This document shows, piece by piece, positions 45,976-55,375 of a stretch of 64,000 nucleotides of DNA. Below the pieces are notes generated by a model. The model saw only the letters and a list, made by a program, of their open reading frames with translations. It was not told the DNA's origin and made no database searches. Every line of letters starts with the position of its first letter. Position 1 is the stretch's first letter. Source of the stretch: Rhizocola hellebori (lineage in GTDB: Bacteria; Actinomycetota; Actinomycetes; Mycobacteriales; Micromonosporaceae); NCBI RefSeq assembly GCF_016862955.1, contig NZ_BONY01000032.1, positions 1 through 64,000 on the forward strand, read 5' to 3'. Position numbers and translations under genes: made by a program.

Positions 45976-46912
45976 GTCGCTCCAGCGCTTCCACCTGCCG
46001 CACCAGGTGCTCAGCCACGAAACCGATCCGGCGCGGGTCGGTGATGCCGCGGCTGGGCACCTCCACGTGCATGAGCAGGTCGAGGTAGAGCCGGTAGAGG
46101 ACAAGCCGTTGCCGCGCAAGGCCGTAGAGCGCCACCTCGCCGTAGCCGCGCAGGAACGGGTGATCGGGCTCGTCTTCCAGGTTGCGGAAAATCGCGGGCG
46201 AGACGAAGTCGATAAGCGGATCGCCGTAGAGGTAGCGCTCGCCGTCGACCAGGCCGGTCAGCTTGCCTTCGTGCGCCAGCACGTTGCCGTCCCAGAGGTC
46301 GAAGTGCACCAGCACCGGAGTCCGCACCTCGCCCAGGGCCGGTGCCGCGGCAGCGACCACATCGCGGATCCGTTGCGCTGACACAGGAAGCGCAACCTGC
46401 CAGACGACCGCGTCCTGCAGCAGCGCCTCCATCATGGCGGCGAAGGCGGTCGGCCAGTCGGTCGCGTTTGGACGGTCGCCCGGGTAGCCGAAGAAGGTGC
46501 CGGTGATGGTGTGCACGCGGGCCAGCGCCGCACCCAGCTGCTCGCGCACTCCGGCGTGCTCCGGCTCGGGCAGCTTCGAAAGCGGTGTGCCCGCAAGCAT
46601 GCTGGTGAACAGCCAATCATCGCCGTTAAACAGCACCCGCGGCACCGGCACCTCGGGCGCCTTCGCGGCAACCAGGCGAAAGTATTCGGCCTCCGACCTG
46701 ATCATGTCGCGTTCATAGATGAGGATCGGCACCCCGGGCAGCGGCCCGACCTTGAGCACCGCCTCGCGCCCATCGACCAAGCCCACTTTCCAGACCGCGG
46801 CGAAGGTGCCGCCTTCCAGCGGGGCGGCCTGCGCGACCGGCAGCCCGAACGCCTCCTCGGCGAAGGCGGCTACCTGCGCAAGCGTCAGCTGGCGCTGAGT
46901 GGGGCTGGTCAA
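45968..46912 (-). CDS. APH-fold phosphotransferase
   Basis: A 314-aa cytoplasmic kinase-like protein with TTG start at 46912 and no ribosome site, so the start is uncertain. It shows the APH pattern: [18 protein letters not shown] (Lys in strand 3), the catalytic loop [13 protein letters not shown] (His-Asp-Asn), and [17 protein letters not shown] with the metal-binding Asp. Members phosphorylate aminoglycosides, macrolides, fructosamine or small metabolites. The substrate is not predictable. Confidence 0.85.
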   Translation of the reverse strand: MTSPTQRQLTLAQVAAFAEEAFGLPVAQAAPLEGGTFAAVWKVGLVDGREAVLKVGPLPGVPILIYERDMIRSEAEYFRLVAAKAPEVPVPRVLFNGDDWLFTSMLAGTPLSKLPEPEHAGVREQLGAALARVHTITGTFFGYPGDRPNATDWPTAFAAMMEALLQDAVVWQVALPVSAQRIRDVVAAAAPALGEVRTPVLVHFDLWDGNVLAHEGKLTGLVDGERYLYGDPLIDFVSPAIFRNLEDEPDHPFLRGYGEVALYGLARQRLVLYRLYLDLLMHVEVPSRGITDPRRIGFVAEHLVRQVEALERLS

Positions 46913-46966
46913 GGGGGTGCTCCGGATTTCTTAAATCGCCCACATGATGGCAAATGATGCGCCAAC

Positions 46967-48139
46967 ATGAGTTTCATGCGGATTAGGGTTCTAAGTGGGT
47001 TGACTCTCCTCGCGCTGATCTCGGCCTGCACCAGCGTTACCCCGAAAGCGGAGGTGCCCGAGCAGCCCGCGATCACCGTACCGCTCGCCGAGGTCGCCAT
47101 GGATCCCGCCACCGAAACGGCGGGAGTGCCGATCAGCGCCGAGATCGGGCTCACGGTCAAGAACGGCACCCTCAAAACCGTCGCCCTCCACGACGCCGCC
47201 GGAAAGCCGGTCGCCGGGAATCTTCGCCAAGACCTTTCTTCGTGGGTACCAGATCTGCCGCTCGCGTTCAGCACCCGCTACACCGCGACCGCGGTCGTCG
47301 CCGGGCAGGACGGAAAAGAGGTCACCCAGACCAGTGCCTTCACCACCATGGCCGAGCCCGGACACCGCGTCGGCACCGGCCTTTATCTGTTCGACGGCAA
47401 CGAATATGGCATCGCGATGCCGGTGGTGGTCGAGTTCACCGATGATGTGGAAGACAGTGCCCGCGCCTCGGTCGAGAAGCGGCTCTTCGTCACCACGGAA
47501 CCGGAACAGAAGGGTGCCTGGACGTGGGTCGCCGCGCACCAGGTCGAGTACCGCGCGCCGGAGTACTGGCAGCCTGGTACCAAGATAACCGTGCGCGCGG
47601 CATTGGACGGCCAGCCGCTGGGCGGGGGGAAGTTCGGCGACACCGATCGGCGGGCCACCGCCACCATCGCCAAGAACCGGATAGAACTGTTCGTGGACAA
47701 CGCCACCAAACAGCTGACGGTCAAGGAGAACGGCGCAGACATCCGCAGCATGCCGGTGAGCCTTGGCAAGCCCAGCACCCCGTCCTCCTCGGGCACAATG
47801 GTGATCATGGATAAGGCCGTGCACACGGTCTTCGACACCACCGGCGAACCGGGCGACCAATATCGCGCCGACATCTCCTACGCGCAGCGGATCACCTGGG
47901 GTGGCGAGTTCATCCACGCCGCTCCCTGGTCCGTGGGTGATCAGGGTTACAACAACGTCTCCCATGGCTGCATAAACATGTCTTGGGAGAACGCGGAGTG
48001 GCTGTTCGGCATCACCCATGTGGGCGACCCGGTCACAGTCCGTGGCACAGAAGTGGCATTGGCACGCGGCAACGGATTTACCGCCTGGAATGAGAGCTGG
48101 TCAGAGCATTTGAAGGGAAGCGCGTTGCCGCAGCGGTAA
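46967..48139 (+). CDS. L,D-transpeptidase lipoprotein 1 (LdtMt2-like)
   Basis: A 390-aa exported enzyme with a lipobox LISAC. It has two Ig-like domains (about 35-245), then the YkuD catalytic domain with active-site Cys in NVSHGCINMSWENAEWL. It forms 3-3 cross-links in peptidoglycan and is typical of actinobacteria. The start is either ATG 46967 or ATG 46976. A close paralog follows 50 nt downstream on the same strand. Confidence 0.92.
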   Translation: MSFMRIRVLSGLTLLALISACTSVTPKAEVPEQPAITVPLAEVAMDPATETAGVPISAEIGLTVKNGTLKTVALHDAAGKPVAGNLRQDLSSWVPDLPLAFSTRYTATAVVAGQDGKEVTQTSAFTTMAEPGHRVGTGLYLFDGNEYGIAMPVVVEFTDDVEDSARASVEKRLFVTTEPEQKGAWTWVAAHQVEYRAPEYWQPGTKITVRAALDGQPLGGGKFGDTDRRATATIAKNRIELFVDNATKQLTVKENGADIRSMPVSLGKPSTPSSSGTMVIMDKAVHTVFDTTGEPGDQYRADISYAQRITWGGEFIHAAPWSVGDQGYNNVSHGCINMSWENAEWLFGITHVGDPVTVRGTEVALARGNGFTAWNESWSEHLKGSALPQR

Positions 48140-48189
48140 TCGGCGGGCACGATAGTGGGACCACCCCTCGATTTTTCGGTGAGGAGATC

Positions 48190-49419
48190 ATGCCCACCCG
48201 TCGTCATACGCTCGCCGCCATCGGCCTTGCAGGGGCCGGCCTGGCGGGAGTGGCAGCTTGTACCAACAAGCCGTCCTTCAATGCCGGGGATAAGAAGGAT
48301 CCGCCACCCAAGGCCTCGGCGACGATCACCACTCCCGAGGCGGACGCGACCAACGTCTACGCCGGCGCGGAGTTCGTCTTCACCACCAAGGAAGCCAAAG
48401 AGAGCAAGTTCGAGCTGACCGACGCCAACGGCGCATCGATCGCCGGGGAGATGCACCCCGACGGCGCCGGCTGGATTCCAGCCAAGATGCTCACCTACGG
48501 AGCCGCTTACACGGCAACGCTTTCGGCCACCGGCGACGATGGCAAGACCGTCACCGCGACCACGAAGTTCACCGTGATGGCCAAGCCCACCAACGAGGTT
48601 CGCTTCACCAGCTTCCTGCCCGACAACAAGGAGATCGGCACCGGGATGCCGCTCATCTTCCAGATGAGCCGCGACATTCCCAAGGATGCCCGCGCCGGGG
48701 TGCAGCGGCGGCTCATGGTCAAGATTGAGCCTGAGGTCGAGGGAGTCTGGGCCTGGTACACGCCGCGTGAGTTGCACTGGCGCCCCAAGGAGTTCTGGAA
48801 GCCGGGCACCAAGATCTTCGTGGACGCCCGTGTGGGCGGCATACCCTGCGGCGACGGCTACTTCGGCGTGCGCAACGTCACCCTGACCACGACGGCCGCC
48901 AGGCAGCTCGTGATGTCGGTCGACGATGCGATCGCGCCCAAGGTGATGATCGTCACCAAGGACGGGCAGGAGATCCGGCGCATCAAGGTCAGCCTCGGCA
49001 AGCCCACCTGGCAGTCGTCCTCGGGCGTGATGGTGATCATCGAGAAGAAGGAACACACCATCTTCGACACCCGCAACGATCCGAACGCGCGGGAAAAATA
49101 CGTCACGCCAGTCGACTACGCCCAGCGCATCACCTGGGGCGGCGAGCACATCCACTCCGCGCCGTGGTCAGTGGCCAGCCAGGGCATCCGCAACGTCTCG
49201 CACGGCTGCATCAACATGTCGGCCGACGACGCAAAGTGGCTCTTCGAGCAGACCATGGTTGGCGATCCGGTGATCACCGTGAACACCGGTCAGGCGCTCA
49301 AGTACGGCGACGGCTGGACCCACTGGACGAAGACCTTCGAGGAGTACGCCAAGGGGTCGGCAATCCCCTACACGCCGCCGGCGGCGGGCCCGAGCCCGAC
49401 CGCCTCACCAACGGCTTAA
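48190..49419 (+). CDS. L,D-transpeptidase lipoprotein 2 (LdtMt2-like)
   Basis: ATG 48190 with GGAG 5 nt upstream. The 409-aa paralog of the preceding gene has a twin-arginine-like start (MPTRRHTLAAIG), lipobox VAAC, Ig-like domains, and the YkuD motif NVSHGCINMSADDAKWLFEQ. It ends in a Pro/Ser tail (PPAAGPSPTASPTA). The two copies share long blocks (YAQRITWGGE, HGCINMS), pointing to a tandem duplication with later divergence. A hairpin terminator follows at once. Confidence 0.93.
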   Translation: MPTRRHTLAAIGLAGAGLAGVAACTNKPSFNAGDKKDPPPKASATITTPEADATNVYAGAEFVFTTKEAKESKFELTDANGASIAGEMHPDGAGWIPAKMLTYGAAYTATLSATGDDGKTVTATTKFTVMAKPTNEVRFTSFLPDNKEIGTGMPLIFQMSRDIPKDARAGVQRRLMVKIEPEVEGVWAWYTPRELHWRPKEFWKPGTKIFVDARVGGIPCGDGYFGVRNVTLTTTAARQLVMSVDDAIAPKVMIVTKDGQEIRRIKVSLGKPTWQSSSGVMVIIEKKEHTIFDTRNDPNAREKYVTPVDYAQRITWGGEHIHSAPWSVASQGIRNVSHGCINMSADDAKWLFEQTMVGDPVITVNTGQALKYGDGWTHWTKTFEEYAKGSAIPYTPPAAGPSPTASPTA

Positions 49420-49423
49420 ACAG

Positions 49424-49463
49424 CAGACTTGGACCTCCCCCGCCAAGGGGGAGTCCAAGTCTG
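49424..49463 (+). terminator. Terminator after the L,D-transpeptidase pair
   Basis: CAGACTTGGAC and CTCCCCC (49424-49441) pair with GGGGGAG and CCAAGTCTG (49447-49463), with one bulged base and a GCCAA loop. It lies 4 nt past the stop codon and also sits directly behind the 3' end of the tRNA on the opposite strand. Confidence 0.8.
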
Positions 49464-49468
49464 GGATT

Positions 49469-49545
49469 TGGGGTGATCGACGGGACTCGAACCCGCGACA
49501 TCCCGGACCACAACCGGGTGCTCTACCAGCTGAGCTACGACCACC
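49469..49545 (-). tRNA. tRNA-His (GTG)
   Basis: Cloverleaf readable on the minus strand: an 8-bp acceptor stem including the G(-1):C73 pair that marks tRNA-His, D-arm with AGCTCAGCTGGTAGAGC, anticodon stem CCCGG/CCGGG around loop TTGTGGT, T-arm with GGTTCGAGTCC, and an encoded CCA end. Anticodon GTG is at 49511-49509. It lies just downstream of oligoribonuclease. Confidence 0.97.
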
Positions 49546-49581
49546 ATGCACTTGCGCGCCCGCCAATGATAGCCACACCTT

Positions 49582-50214
49582 CTAGGTAGCTGTCGAGCGG
49601 GTAACCTCCGCTGCGATTCGCTTGGCTTCCTCGACATCCGGTCCGGGGAGCGGCACGAAGATCGTCTCGCGGTAATAGCGCAGCTCGCGGATGCTCTCCC
49701 GGATGTCGGCCAGGGCCCGGTGGGCGAGACCCTTCTCGGGCTGCCCGAAATACACCCGCGGGTACCAGCGACGGCACAGCTCCTTCACCGACGAAACGTC
49801 GATCATCCGATAGTGCAGGTGCGCGTCGAGCCGTGGCATGTCCCGAATGATGAAGCCGCGATCGGTGGCGATCGAGTTGCCGCACAGCGGCGCCGTCCGC
49901 GCCTCGGGGACGTAGCGGGTCACGTAGTCGAGAACCCTGTCCTCGGCTTCGGCCACGGTGACCGTGGATTTGCGGACCTCCTCGGTGAGCCCCGACTTCT
50001 CGTGCATCAGGCGCACGATGTCCACCATGCCCGCCAGCGCCGCCTCCTCGGCGTGGATCACGATGTCGACCCCGTCGCCCAGCACGTTGAGGTCAGGGTC
50101 GGTGACCAGGGCGGCTACCTCTATCAATGAGTCCCGTGCGGACAAACCCGTCATCTCACAGTCGATCCACACGAGTCGATCGGAGCCAATACTTCGAAGA
50201 TCTGCCACCGCCAC
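49582..50214 (-). CDS. orn: Oligoribonuclease
   Basis: A 210-aa 3'-to-5' exonuclease of the DEDDh type that finishes RNA decay by degrading 2-5-nt RNAs and pGpG. Motif I is [11 protein letters not shown] (Asp and Glu); [12 protein letters not shown] and [11 protein letters not shown] supply the remaining residues, including the His and final Asp. GTG 50214 gives the normal N terminus. It is adjacent to tRNA-His. Confidence 0.95.
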   Translation of the reverse strand: MAVADLRSIGSDRLVWIDCEMTGLSARDSLIEVAALVTDPDLNVLGDGVDIVIHAEEAALAGMVDIVRLMHEKSGLTEEVRKSTVTVAEAEDRVLDYVTRYVPEARTAPLCGNSIATDRGFIIRDMPRLDAHLHYRMIDVSSVKELCRRWYPRVYFGQPEKGLAHRALADIRESIRELRYYRETIFVPLPGPDVEEAKRIAAEVTRSTAT

Positions 50215-50250
50215 AGCCTACGACCTGGGGGCTGCATTAGGGTTTCGGCC

Positions 50251-51393
50251 ATGCAGCGCAAGACCCGCTACGCCCTCTTTGCTCTCGTCGTCGCGGCCTC
50301 GGGCTGGGTGTTCTACTCGCTGTACAACACCGGTCATCACTTCTTCGACCTCAAGATCTACATGCGAGCGCTCGATTGGTGGACCTCGGGTCACGACCTC
50401 TACGACTATTCACAGCCCGACTTCCTGCAGAAGTATCTCTATTTCACTTACCCGCCCTTTGCCGCGCTGCTCCTGCTTCCGTTCTCGCTTCTGCCCCTCG
50501 GCCTGGTCGAAGTGCTCCTCACGATCGGCACCGTCGCGGCCACCATCGTCACCACGATCTGGATCTTCCGGGCGCTCAAACTCGACTTCAAATGGGTCAT
50601 CTTCGCGATCCCGCTGATCCTCATCACCGAGCCGATGCGTGAGACCATCCCGCTTGGCCAGATCAACATGCTGCTGGTCCTGCTGGTCTTGATGGATCTG
50701 CTGGTCTTGCGCCCACGCGGGAGCCGGTGGATGGGCGTCGGGATCGGACTGGCCACGGCCATCAAGCTGCTGCCCGGGATCTTCATCCTGTATCTGCTGC
50801 TCACCCGCCAATGGCGCGCCGCGATCACCTCCATGGTCACCGCCGTCGCCGCCACTGTGATCACCGCCGTGGTCGCGCCCCGGGCCTCCTGGGACTTCTG
50901 GACCGCAGCTCTCTGGGACACGACCCGCGTCGGACGCACCGACATCACCGGCAACCAGTCACTGCTCGGCCTGCTACACCGCCTGGTCGCTCCGGCCGAA
51001 CCCAATCGGGTGATTTGGGTGGCTCTGGCGCTAGCCGTCCTCGCCTTTGGACTCTGGCGCGCCGTCATCGCTCACCGCAACGGCAACGAGGTGGCCGCAC
51101 TCGCCATCACCGGCCTGGTCGGCAGCCTGATCAGCCCCATCACCTGGCCACATCACCTCTACTGGTTCGTCCCCGCCCTGCTCGCTGCGCTCGCCGCCCG
51201 CGCCTGGCTGCTAGCCATCGCGGGCTACGCGGTCACCGTCTACGGCGTGGTCAGCGTCCACGACTACGGCGTCGCCGCCCAGCCCACCGACTCCGTCAAA
51301 GAGTTTCTGGCGCGCAACGCTTTTACCCTGCTCAGTCTTGCATTGATCGCTTTCGTGCCGATTCGCCATTATCCCACCACCCAACCTGATTAG
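50251..51393 (+). CDS. GT87-family polyprenyl-phosphate mannosyltransferase
   Basis: A 380-aa membrane protein with about 9-10 helices and the GT87 (DUF2029) pattern: FYSLYNTGHHFFDLKIYMRA near the N terminus with the catalytic Asp in the first extracytoplasmic loop, YFTYPPFAALLLLPF, TIPLGQINMLL, GIGLATAIKLLPGIF and ITGNQSLLGLL. These enzymes transfer mannose from polyprenyl phosphate to lipoglycans or glycoproteins in actinobacteria. It is divergent from orn (36-nt gap). Confidence 0.88.
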   Translation: MQRKTRYALFALVVAASGWVFYSLYNTGHHFFDLKIYMRALDWWTSGHDLYDYSQPDFLQKYLYFTYPPFAALLLLPFSLLPLGLVEVLLTIGTVAATIVTTIWIFRALKLDFKWVIFAIPLILITEPMRETIPLGQINMLLVLLVLMDLLVLRPRGSRWMGVGIGLATAIKLLPGIFILYLLLTRQWRAAITSMVTAVAATVITAVVAPRASWDFWTAALWDTTRVGRTDITGNQSLLGLLHRLVAPAEPNRVIWVALALAVLAFGLWRAVIAHRNGNEVAALAITGLVGSLISPITWPHHLYWFVPALLAALAARAWLLAIAGYAVTVYGVVSVHDYGVAAQPTDSVKEFLARNAFTLLSLALIAFVPIRHYPTTQPD

Positions 51394-51866
51394 ACAGACT
51401 TGTCCGATCTGACATATTTATCTAATCTGGAGCAAGCCGCACGTCGTCCCCCGACGTAGGTGTGGAGACACCGTTCCCCCGGTGAGAGTGGCCTGTCGCG
51501 CGCGCGGCAGGCCACTCGCCGCTGAAATCTCATTTCTTGGCGTCGGCACGTAGTGGTCACTCGCACCTCCACTTCTGCCTCACTGCCCTAACGCAGAGAT
51601 GCAGGTGCCACGGGAGCAGTAGGCAGAGGCGGCAGCAGCGCGGCGGGCAGCGGCGGAAGCGGCGATGTGCGCGGCACCTCCATCTCTGCGCCGCCTGTCT
51701 GGTGCAGAGATGGACATACCCGCTAAGAGTGGTCGTGCGCGGCGGGGCTTGGGGATGATCTAGCGGCTGCGGATCGACGGCGCGGCCGCCGGGGGTGAGT
51801 AGGCACGGAGGTGGCGTTGCCGCCGGGAGATACGGCGAGCGACCACGACGCAGCGGCGCAATGGGG
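51394..51866. other. 470-nt non-coding region with hairpins and inverted repeats
   Basis: No supported ORF. It contains a long hairpin (51486-51517) and four partly matching copies of a GCACCTCCA-(T/C)-TCTGC element in alternating orientation (51562-51580, 51592-51609, 51672-51689, 51711-51729). It lies between the convergent mannosyltransferase and membrane-protein genes. Confidence 0.6.
51486..51517. terminator. Hairpin terminator in the convergent gap
   Basis: GAGTGGCCTG pairs with CAGGCCACTC (10 perfect bp), extended by further C-G pairs in the GC-rich centre. It follows the mannosyltransferase by 93 nt. No T-run. Confidence 0.6.
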
Positions 51867-53045
51867 TTATTGGGGTTTGGCGAAATGCAGCTGCATCCCT
51901 TCGGTGGGCATGGGGTTTTCAGCGTCGATGGTGGGGAGCTCTTGCGTGGGGATTTCCCGGGCGGACTCGGTCGTGGTTGGAGGTTCCGCAGGGGGCCAGG
52001 TCAGCTCGGGCTGGAAGGGCGGGGAGGGCTGGAAGGTGAATTGGGTCGGGAGCGAGGGTGGGGCGTCGGGGCTGATGGGGGTGGCGGTGTAGGCGGAAGG
52101 GGCGGGCGCGCCGCCGGCTACCGGGATACCTGCGGCGGAGGTGGGGGCAGGAATCGGGGTGATGGGCAGGTCGGAGGCGGGAAGAGCGGGACGGCGGAAG
52201 AGATGTGGGAGGGAGCGGGGGGCGGGCAGGGTGAAGCCGGCGCTGGCGGTGGGGGCGTCTACGACGTAGACGATTTCTCGGGGGCGCTGGGGCCAGGCCA
52301 GGGCGGCCAGGCCGAGGAGCAGCAGGACCGGGCCGAGGATGAGCAAGCCCCAGGTGGTGGAATTGAGCCAGCCGGCGGTGAGGGCCACGCTCAGGCGGAT
52401 CGGGGCATCGCCGGGTGGGGCGACCACGATCAGGGCCAGATGGCGGTCGCGGTCGGTAGTGGGGGTCCAGCGCAGTTCGCCGGTGGCTGCGCGGAGCCAG
52501 AACTGCTGCGCTGAAGGTGGGGCAAGCTGGCCGCCGGTGGCGGCGGGCTGATCGCCAGAGGCGGCGGGCTGGTCGCCGGTGTTGGCGGTGGGCTGGTCGC
52601 TGGGGGCGGTGGGCTGGTCGCCGGTGTTGGCGGTGGGCTGATCGCTGGGGGCGGTGGGTTGTTGGCTGGGGGCGGCGATGGCGCGGGTCTGGATTGCCAG
52701 CGGGCCGCGGCCGAGGCTGACTCCGGAGATCTCGGTGTAGTTGACGCCGGTGAGGTAGGCGGCGAGATCGGCGGGGGTGGCCATGCCGACAAAGGAGCCG
52801 CTGTCGGCTGTGAGGCGAAGCTCGGTCTGGTCGGCGCGGGCGAAAGGTGCGTCGCGGCGGAGGACGGCGTCGACGTCGGGGACGACCACCACCCGGTTTT
52901 CGGCGGAGAGGGGGGCGAGGTCTGCTTTGAAGGCACCGTCGGGGCTGCGATGCTGCATCGTCCACCAGCCCACGGCGCCGGCCACCAGAACCGGCGTGGC
53001 GAGTAGCAACGTCAGAATCCCAAGAACCACCCGCAAAACGCGCAT
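51867..53045 (-). CDS. Two-TM protein with Asp-Gln-Pro repeats and proline-rich tail
   Basis: ATG 53045 with GGGAAGGG upstream; the frame is open far upstream, but an N-terminal TM helix starts exactly here (MRVLRVVLGILTLLLATPVL). The 392-aa protein has an extracellular domain (about 30-230) containing tandem (S/T)GDQP(T/A)A and PSDQPTAN repeats, a second TM helix (WGLLILGPVLLLLGLAALAW), and a long Pro/Ser/Thr-rich cytoplasmic tail. No family recognised. The DQP repeats are encoded by near-identical units around 52546-52675. Confidence 0.75.
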   Translation of the reverse strand: MRVLRVVLGILTLLLATPVLVAGAVGWWTMQHRSPDGAFKADLAPLSAENRVVVVPDVDAVLRRDAPFARADQTELRLTADSGSFVGMATPADLAAYLTGVNYTEISGVSLGRGPLAIQTRAIAAPSQQPTAPSDQPTANTGDQPTAPSDQPTANTGDQPAASGDQPAATGGQLAPPSAQQFWLRAATGELRWTPTTDRDRHLALIVVAPPGDAPIRLSVALTAGWLNSTTWGLLILGPVLLLLGLAALAWPQRPREIVYVVDAPTASAGFTLPAPRSLPHLFRRPALPASDLPITPIPAPTSAAGIPVAGGAPAPSAYTATPISPDAPPSLPTQFTFQPSPPFQPELTWPPAEPPTTTESAREIPTQELPTIDAENPMPTEGMQLHFAKPQ

Positions 53046-53137
53046 GCCCCGCCCTTCCCACCAAGACGTGTCCAACCAGGACAACGCAGCCCCCACACCC
53101 AGGATGCGGGTGTGAGGGCTGAAAGGCGTTGGCGTAT

Positions 53138-53749
53138 TTAAGACCGGCGGGACCGGACAAGTGCAAGCCCGGCAAGGATCAGAGCGACAATGCCCACGCC
53201 GAGCCCCGCCCAGGCGAGCCCGTTGTTGGTGCCGGTGTTGTTGTCCGCCAAGGGAACCGATGATGGGCTGGCGGCGGGAACAAGGTTGAGGGCGGGAGCG
53301 GGATGTTCCGCACCCTCCTTGGGCGGGTCGATCCAGCGCACCACGGTGCCATCGGAATATGTCTGCAACGCCTTGAACAACACCTGATCCACGCCGGTCG
53401 GCATGGGGCCGGCCGAGATCGCGAACTCCTGGAACTCGCCCGGTTTGATGGCGGCGCCCGCGGACGCCGTCCAGGTGATGACCGAGACCTTGTCGCCGTT
53501 CTTGGTCACCGCGATGGTCCAGCCCGGTACCGGTTGCGTGGACACCGACTCGAGAGCCGCGTTCTCCGGCATCTGCACCTCGAGCTTGGTGGTGCTTGCC
53601 GTGTCGGACTCGGTCGGCACCCGGAAGGCGAGCCGGGCATAGCTGCCCTGCGTCGCCTGGCCGGGGTTGACCGTCACGTGCGCGGCGGCTGGCGTGGCGA
53701 TCGCCAGCACGCCGATGGCGGCCAGCAGGATCGTCGCGACCTTTTTCAT
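53138..53749 (-). CDS. YcnI-type (DUF1775) copper-associated surface protein
   Basis: A 203-aa protein with signal peptide (MKKVATILLAAIGVLAIATP, cleavage after AAA). The mature N terminus would be HVTVNPGQATQGSYARLAFRVP, the DUF1775 start, whose first His and a conserved Trp bind copper. PGWTIAV and GEFQEF further support the family. A C-terminal TM helix (GLGVGIVALILAGLALVRSRR) anchors it. It lies 9 nt downstream of the CopC-CopD gene. Confidence 0.9.
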   Translation of the reverse strand: MKKVATILLAAIGVLAIATPAAAHVTVNPGQATQGSYARLAFRVPTESDTASTTKLEVQMPENAALESVSTQPVPGWTIAVTKNGDKVSVITWTASAGAAIKPGEFQEFAISAGPMPTGVDQVLFKALQTYSDGTVVRWIDPPKEGAEHPAPALNLVPAASPSSVPLADNNTGTNNGLAWAGLGVGIVALILAGLALVRSRRS

Positions 53750-53758
53750 GATGTCCCC

Positions 53759-55375
53759 TTACTTGACCTGTACCGTGACGGCGACCGTGTCCTGGTCGAA
53801 CTCTGTGAGGCGAAGCGTGAACCGGAACTCCCAGGCGCCCGCGGTGGGCAGCGTTATGGAACCGGTGGCGTGGTTGTCGGTGAGCTTGAGCGTCGGCACC
53901 TCGATCGGTTCCACGCCCGCCGCCGGCAGGGCCGCGGTCACCTTCCATTCCACTACCAGGACGGGTTTGCCGTCCGGGCCGTAGGCGAAGAGGTGCACCA
54001 GGTTGTTGCCGACCCGGGCCGGGTCGATCTCCACCTGAAGCTGATAGAGCGAGCTGTCAAGGGTTGCCGTGAAGTAGCCCGGTTGGGTGGGCGTCTGCGA
54101 GCTCACCTCGGCTGTGCGGGCCGGGGTGGTCTGGGTCAGCACCGCGGTCACGCCGAGCACCATGGCCGCGATGACCAGCTCCACGATGACGAGCCGGCGC
54201 AGCTTGCCGGTTTCCAGCCTTGGCACGAGCTTGCGCGAGAACCAGGCCGTGAGCAGAAGCAGGCTCACCAGTCCCAGCTTGACCACGAGCCAACGGCCGT
54301 AGGTGGTTTCCAGCAACGCGGACACCGTGCCGACTTCGATCAGGGCGGCCATGACGCCGGAGAGCAGCACGACGGAGACCGCGAACCCGGCCCAGCGCGA
54401 CCACACCGGCAGGATCGCTTCGGCTTCCCGCTCGTCGGCTTGGCGCAACAGGAAAAGCGCGAGCATGACCAGCCCGCCGAGCCAGAACGCCGCCCCGCCA
54501 AGGTGAAGTGCGTCGGCGGCCATCGAGACCGCCGGGACCGGTGAGGCGGCCGGATGGCCGGCGGCCGAGTACGTCAGCGCGCCCAACACCGCGAGGATGA
54601 GCGCGAGGGCCCGGTCGGTCTTGCCGGAGGTGCCGTTGAGCATGGGCCGCAGCAGGATCGCGGCCACAGCGAGCACCGCGAGCCGAACCAGCATCGCGAC
54701 GCCGTACCGGCTTTCCATCACGTCGGAGACCGCCGTGCCGTCGACCGAGAAGAGCGCGTTGCCGCTCGTATAGGGGATCTGCAGATAGAGCCCGGCGACT
54801 GTGGTGAGCCCCACGATCCCAAACCCGATCCACAGCACCCGTTTGGCGGGACGCCGCTCGAGCCGGGCCGGCCACAGCAGCGCAAGCACCCACGCGGCAC
54901 CCACCAGGAGCACCAGGCCGAGATAGCCCAGGTATTTGTTGAACTTGATGAGGTTGCTGACCGCCGTGTTCTCGACCTCCTGCTGCGGCAGCTCGGCCGG
55001 GGTCGCCGACTGCTGTCCGTAGGAGTAGGTGAATCCGCCCGGTACCGGGTGGGAGTCGGCCGAGATGACCCGATAGCTGACCAGATACGTGCCGCGGGCC
55101 GGGTTGTCGGCCATGCCGATGCGCAGCACCCCACCCTCGACCGTGATCTTCCCGTTGTCGGCCCGTTTGCCGTCCGGCCCGATCACCCGGATCTTCTCGT
55201 TGACCGGGGTGATGGATTCGCTGAAGGTCAGCACGACCTGCTTGGGCGCTTCCTGAACCACGGAGTTGGCCACCGGGTTGGACTTGGTGAGCACGGCGTG
55301 CGCCTGGGCGGGCGAGGCCACCCCGAGTACGAGCAGCAGTCCACTTAGGACGATGAAACCCACACGCTTGATCAT
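53759..55375 (-). CDS. CopC-CopD fusion copper protein
   Basis: ATG 55375 overlaps the upstream anti-sigma stop by 4 nt (ATGA). The 538-aa protein has a signal peptide (cleavage after SPAQA) and then HAVLTKSNPVANSVVQEAPK, a CopC domain whose N-terminal His forms the copper site, with SADSHPVPGGFTYS (second copper His). About eight TM helices follow with the CopD pattern (ADALHLGGAAFWLGGL), then a C-terminal beta domain related to YcnI partners. It imports or delivers copper across the membrane. Confidence 0.92.
   Translation of the reverse strand: MIKRVGFIVLSGLLLVLGVASPAQAHAVLTKSNPVANSVVQEAPKQVVLTFSESITPVNEKIRVIGPDGKRADNGKITVEGGVLRIGMADNPARGTYLVSYRVISADSHPVPGGFTYSYGQQSATPAELPQQEVENTAVSNLIKFNKYLGYLGLVLLVGAAWVLALLWPARLERRPAKRVLWIGFGIVGLTTVAGLYLQIPYTSGNALFSVDGTAVSDVMESRYGVAMLVRLAVLAVAAILLRPMLNGTSGKTDRALALILAVLGALTYSAAGHPAASPVPAVSMAADALHLGGAAFWLGGLVMLALFLLRQADEREAEAILPVWSRWAGFAVSVVLLSGVMAALIEVGTVSALLETTYGRWLVVKLGLVSLLLLTAWFSRKLVPRLETGKLRRLVIVELVIAAMVLGVTAVLTQTTPARTAEVSSQTPTQPGYFTATLDSSLYQLQVEIDPARVGNNLVHLFAYGPDGKPVLVVEWKVTAALPAAGVEPIEVPTLKLTDNHATGSITLPTAGAWEFRFTLRLTEFDQDTVAVTVQVK

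Noticed and set aside
53046-53948. N-terminal extension of the membrane protein at 51867
   Set aside because: The frame is open for 300 codons upstream but runs antisense-like through YcnI; the TM helix and ribosome site begin at 53045.
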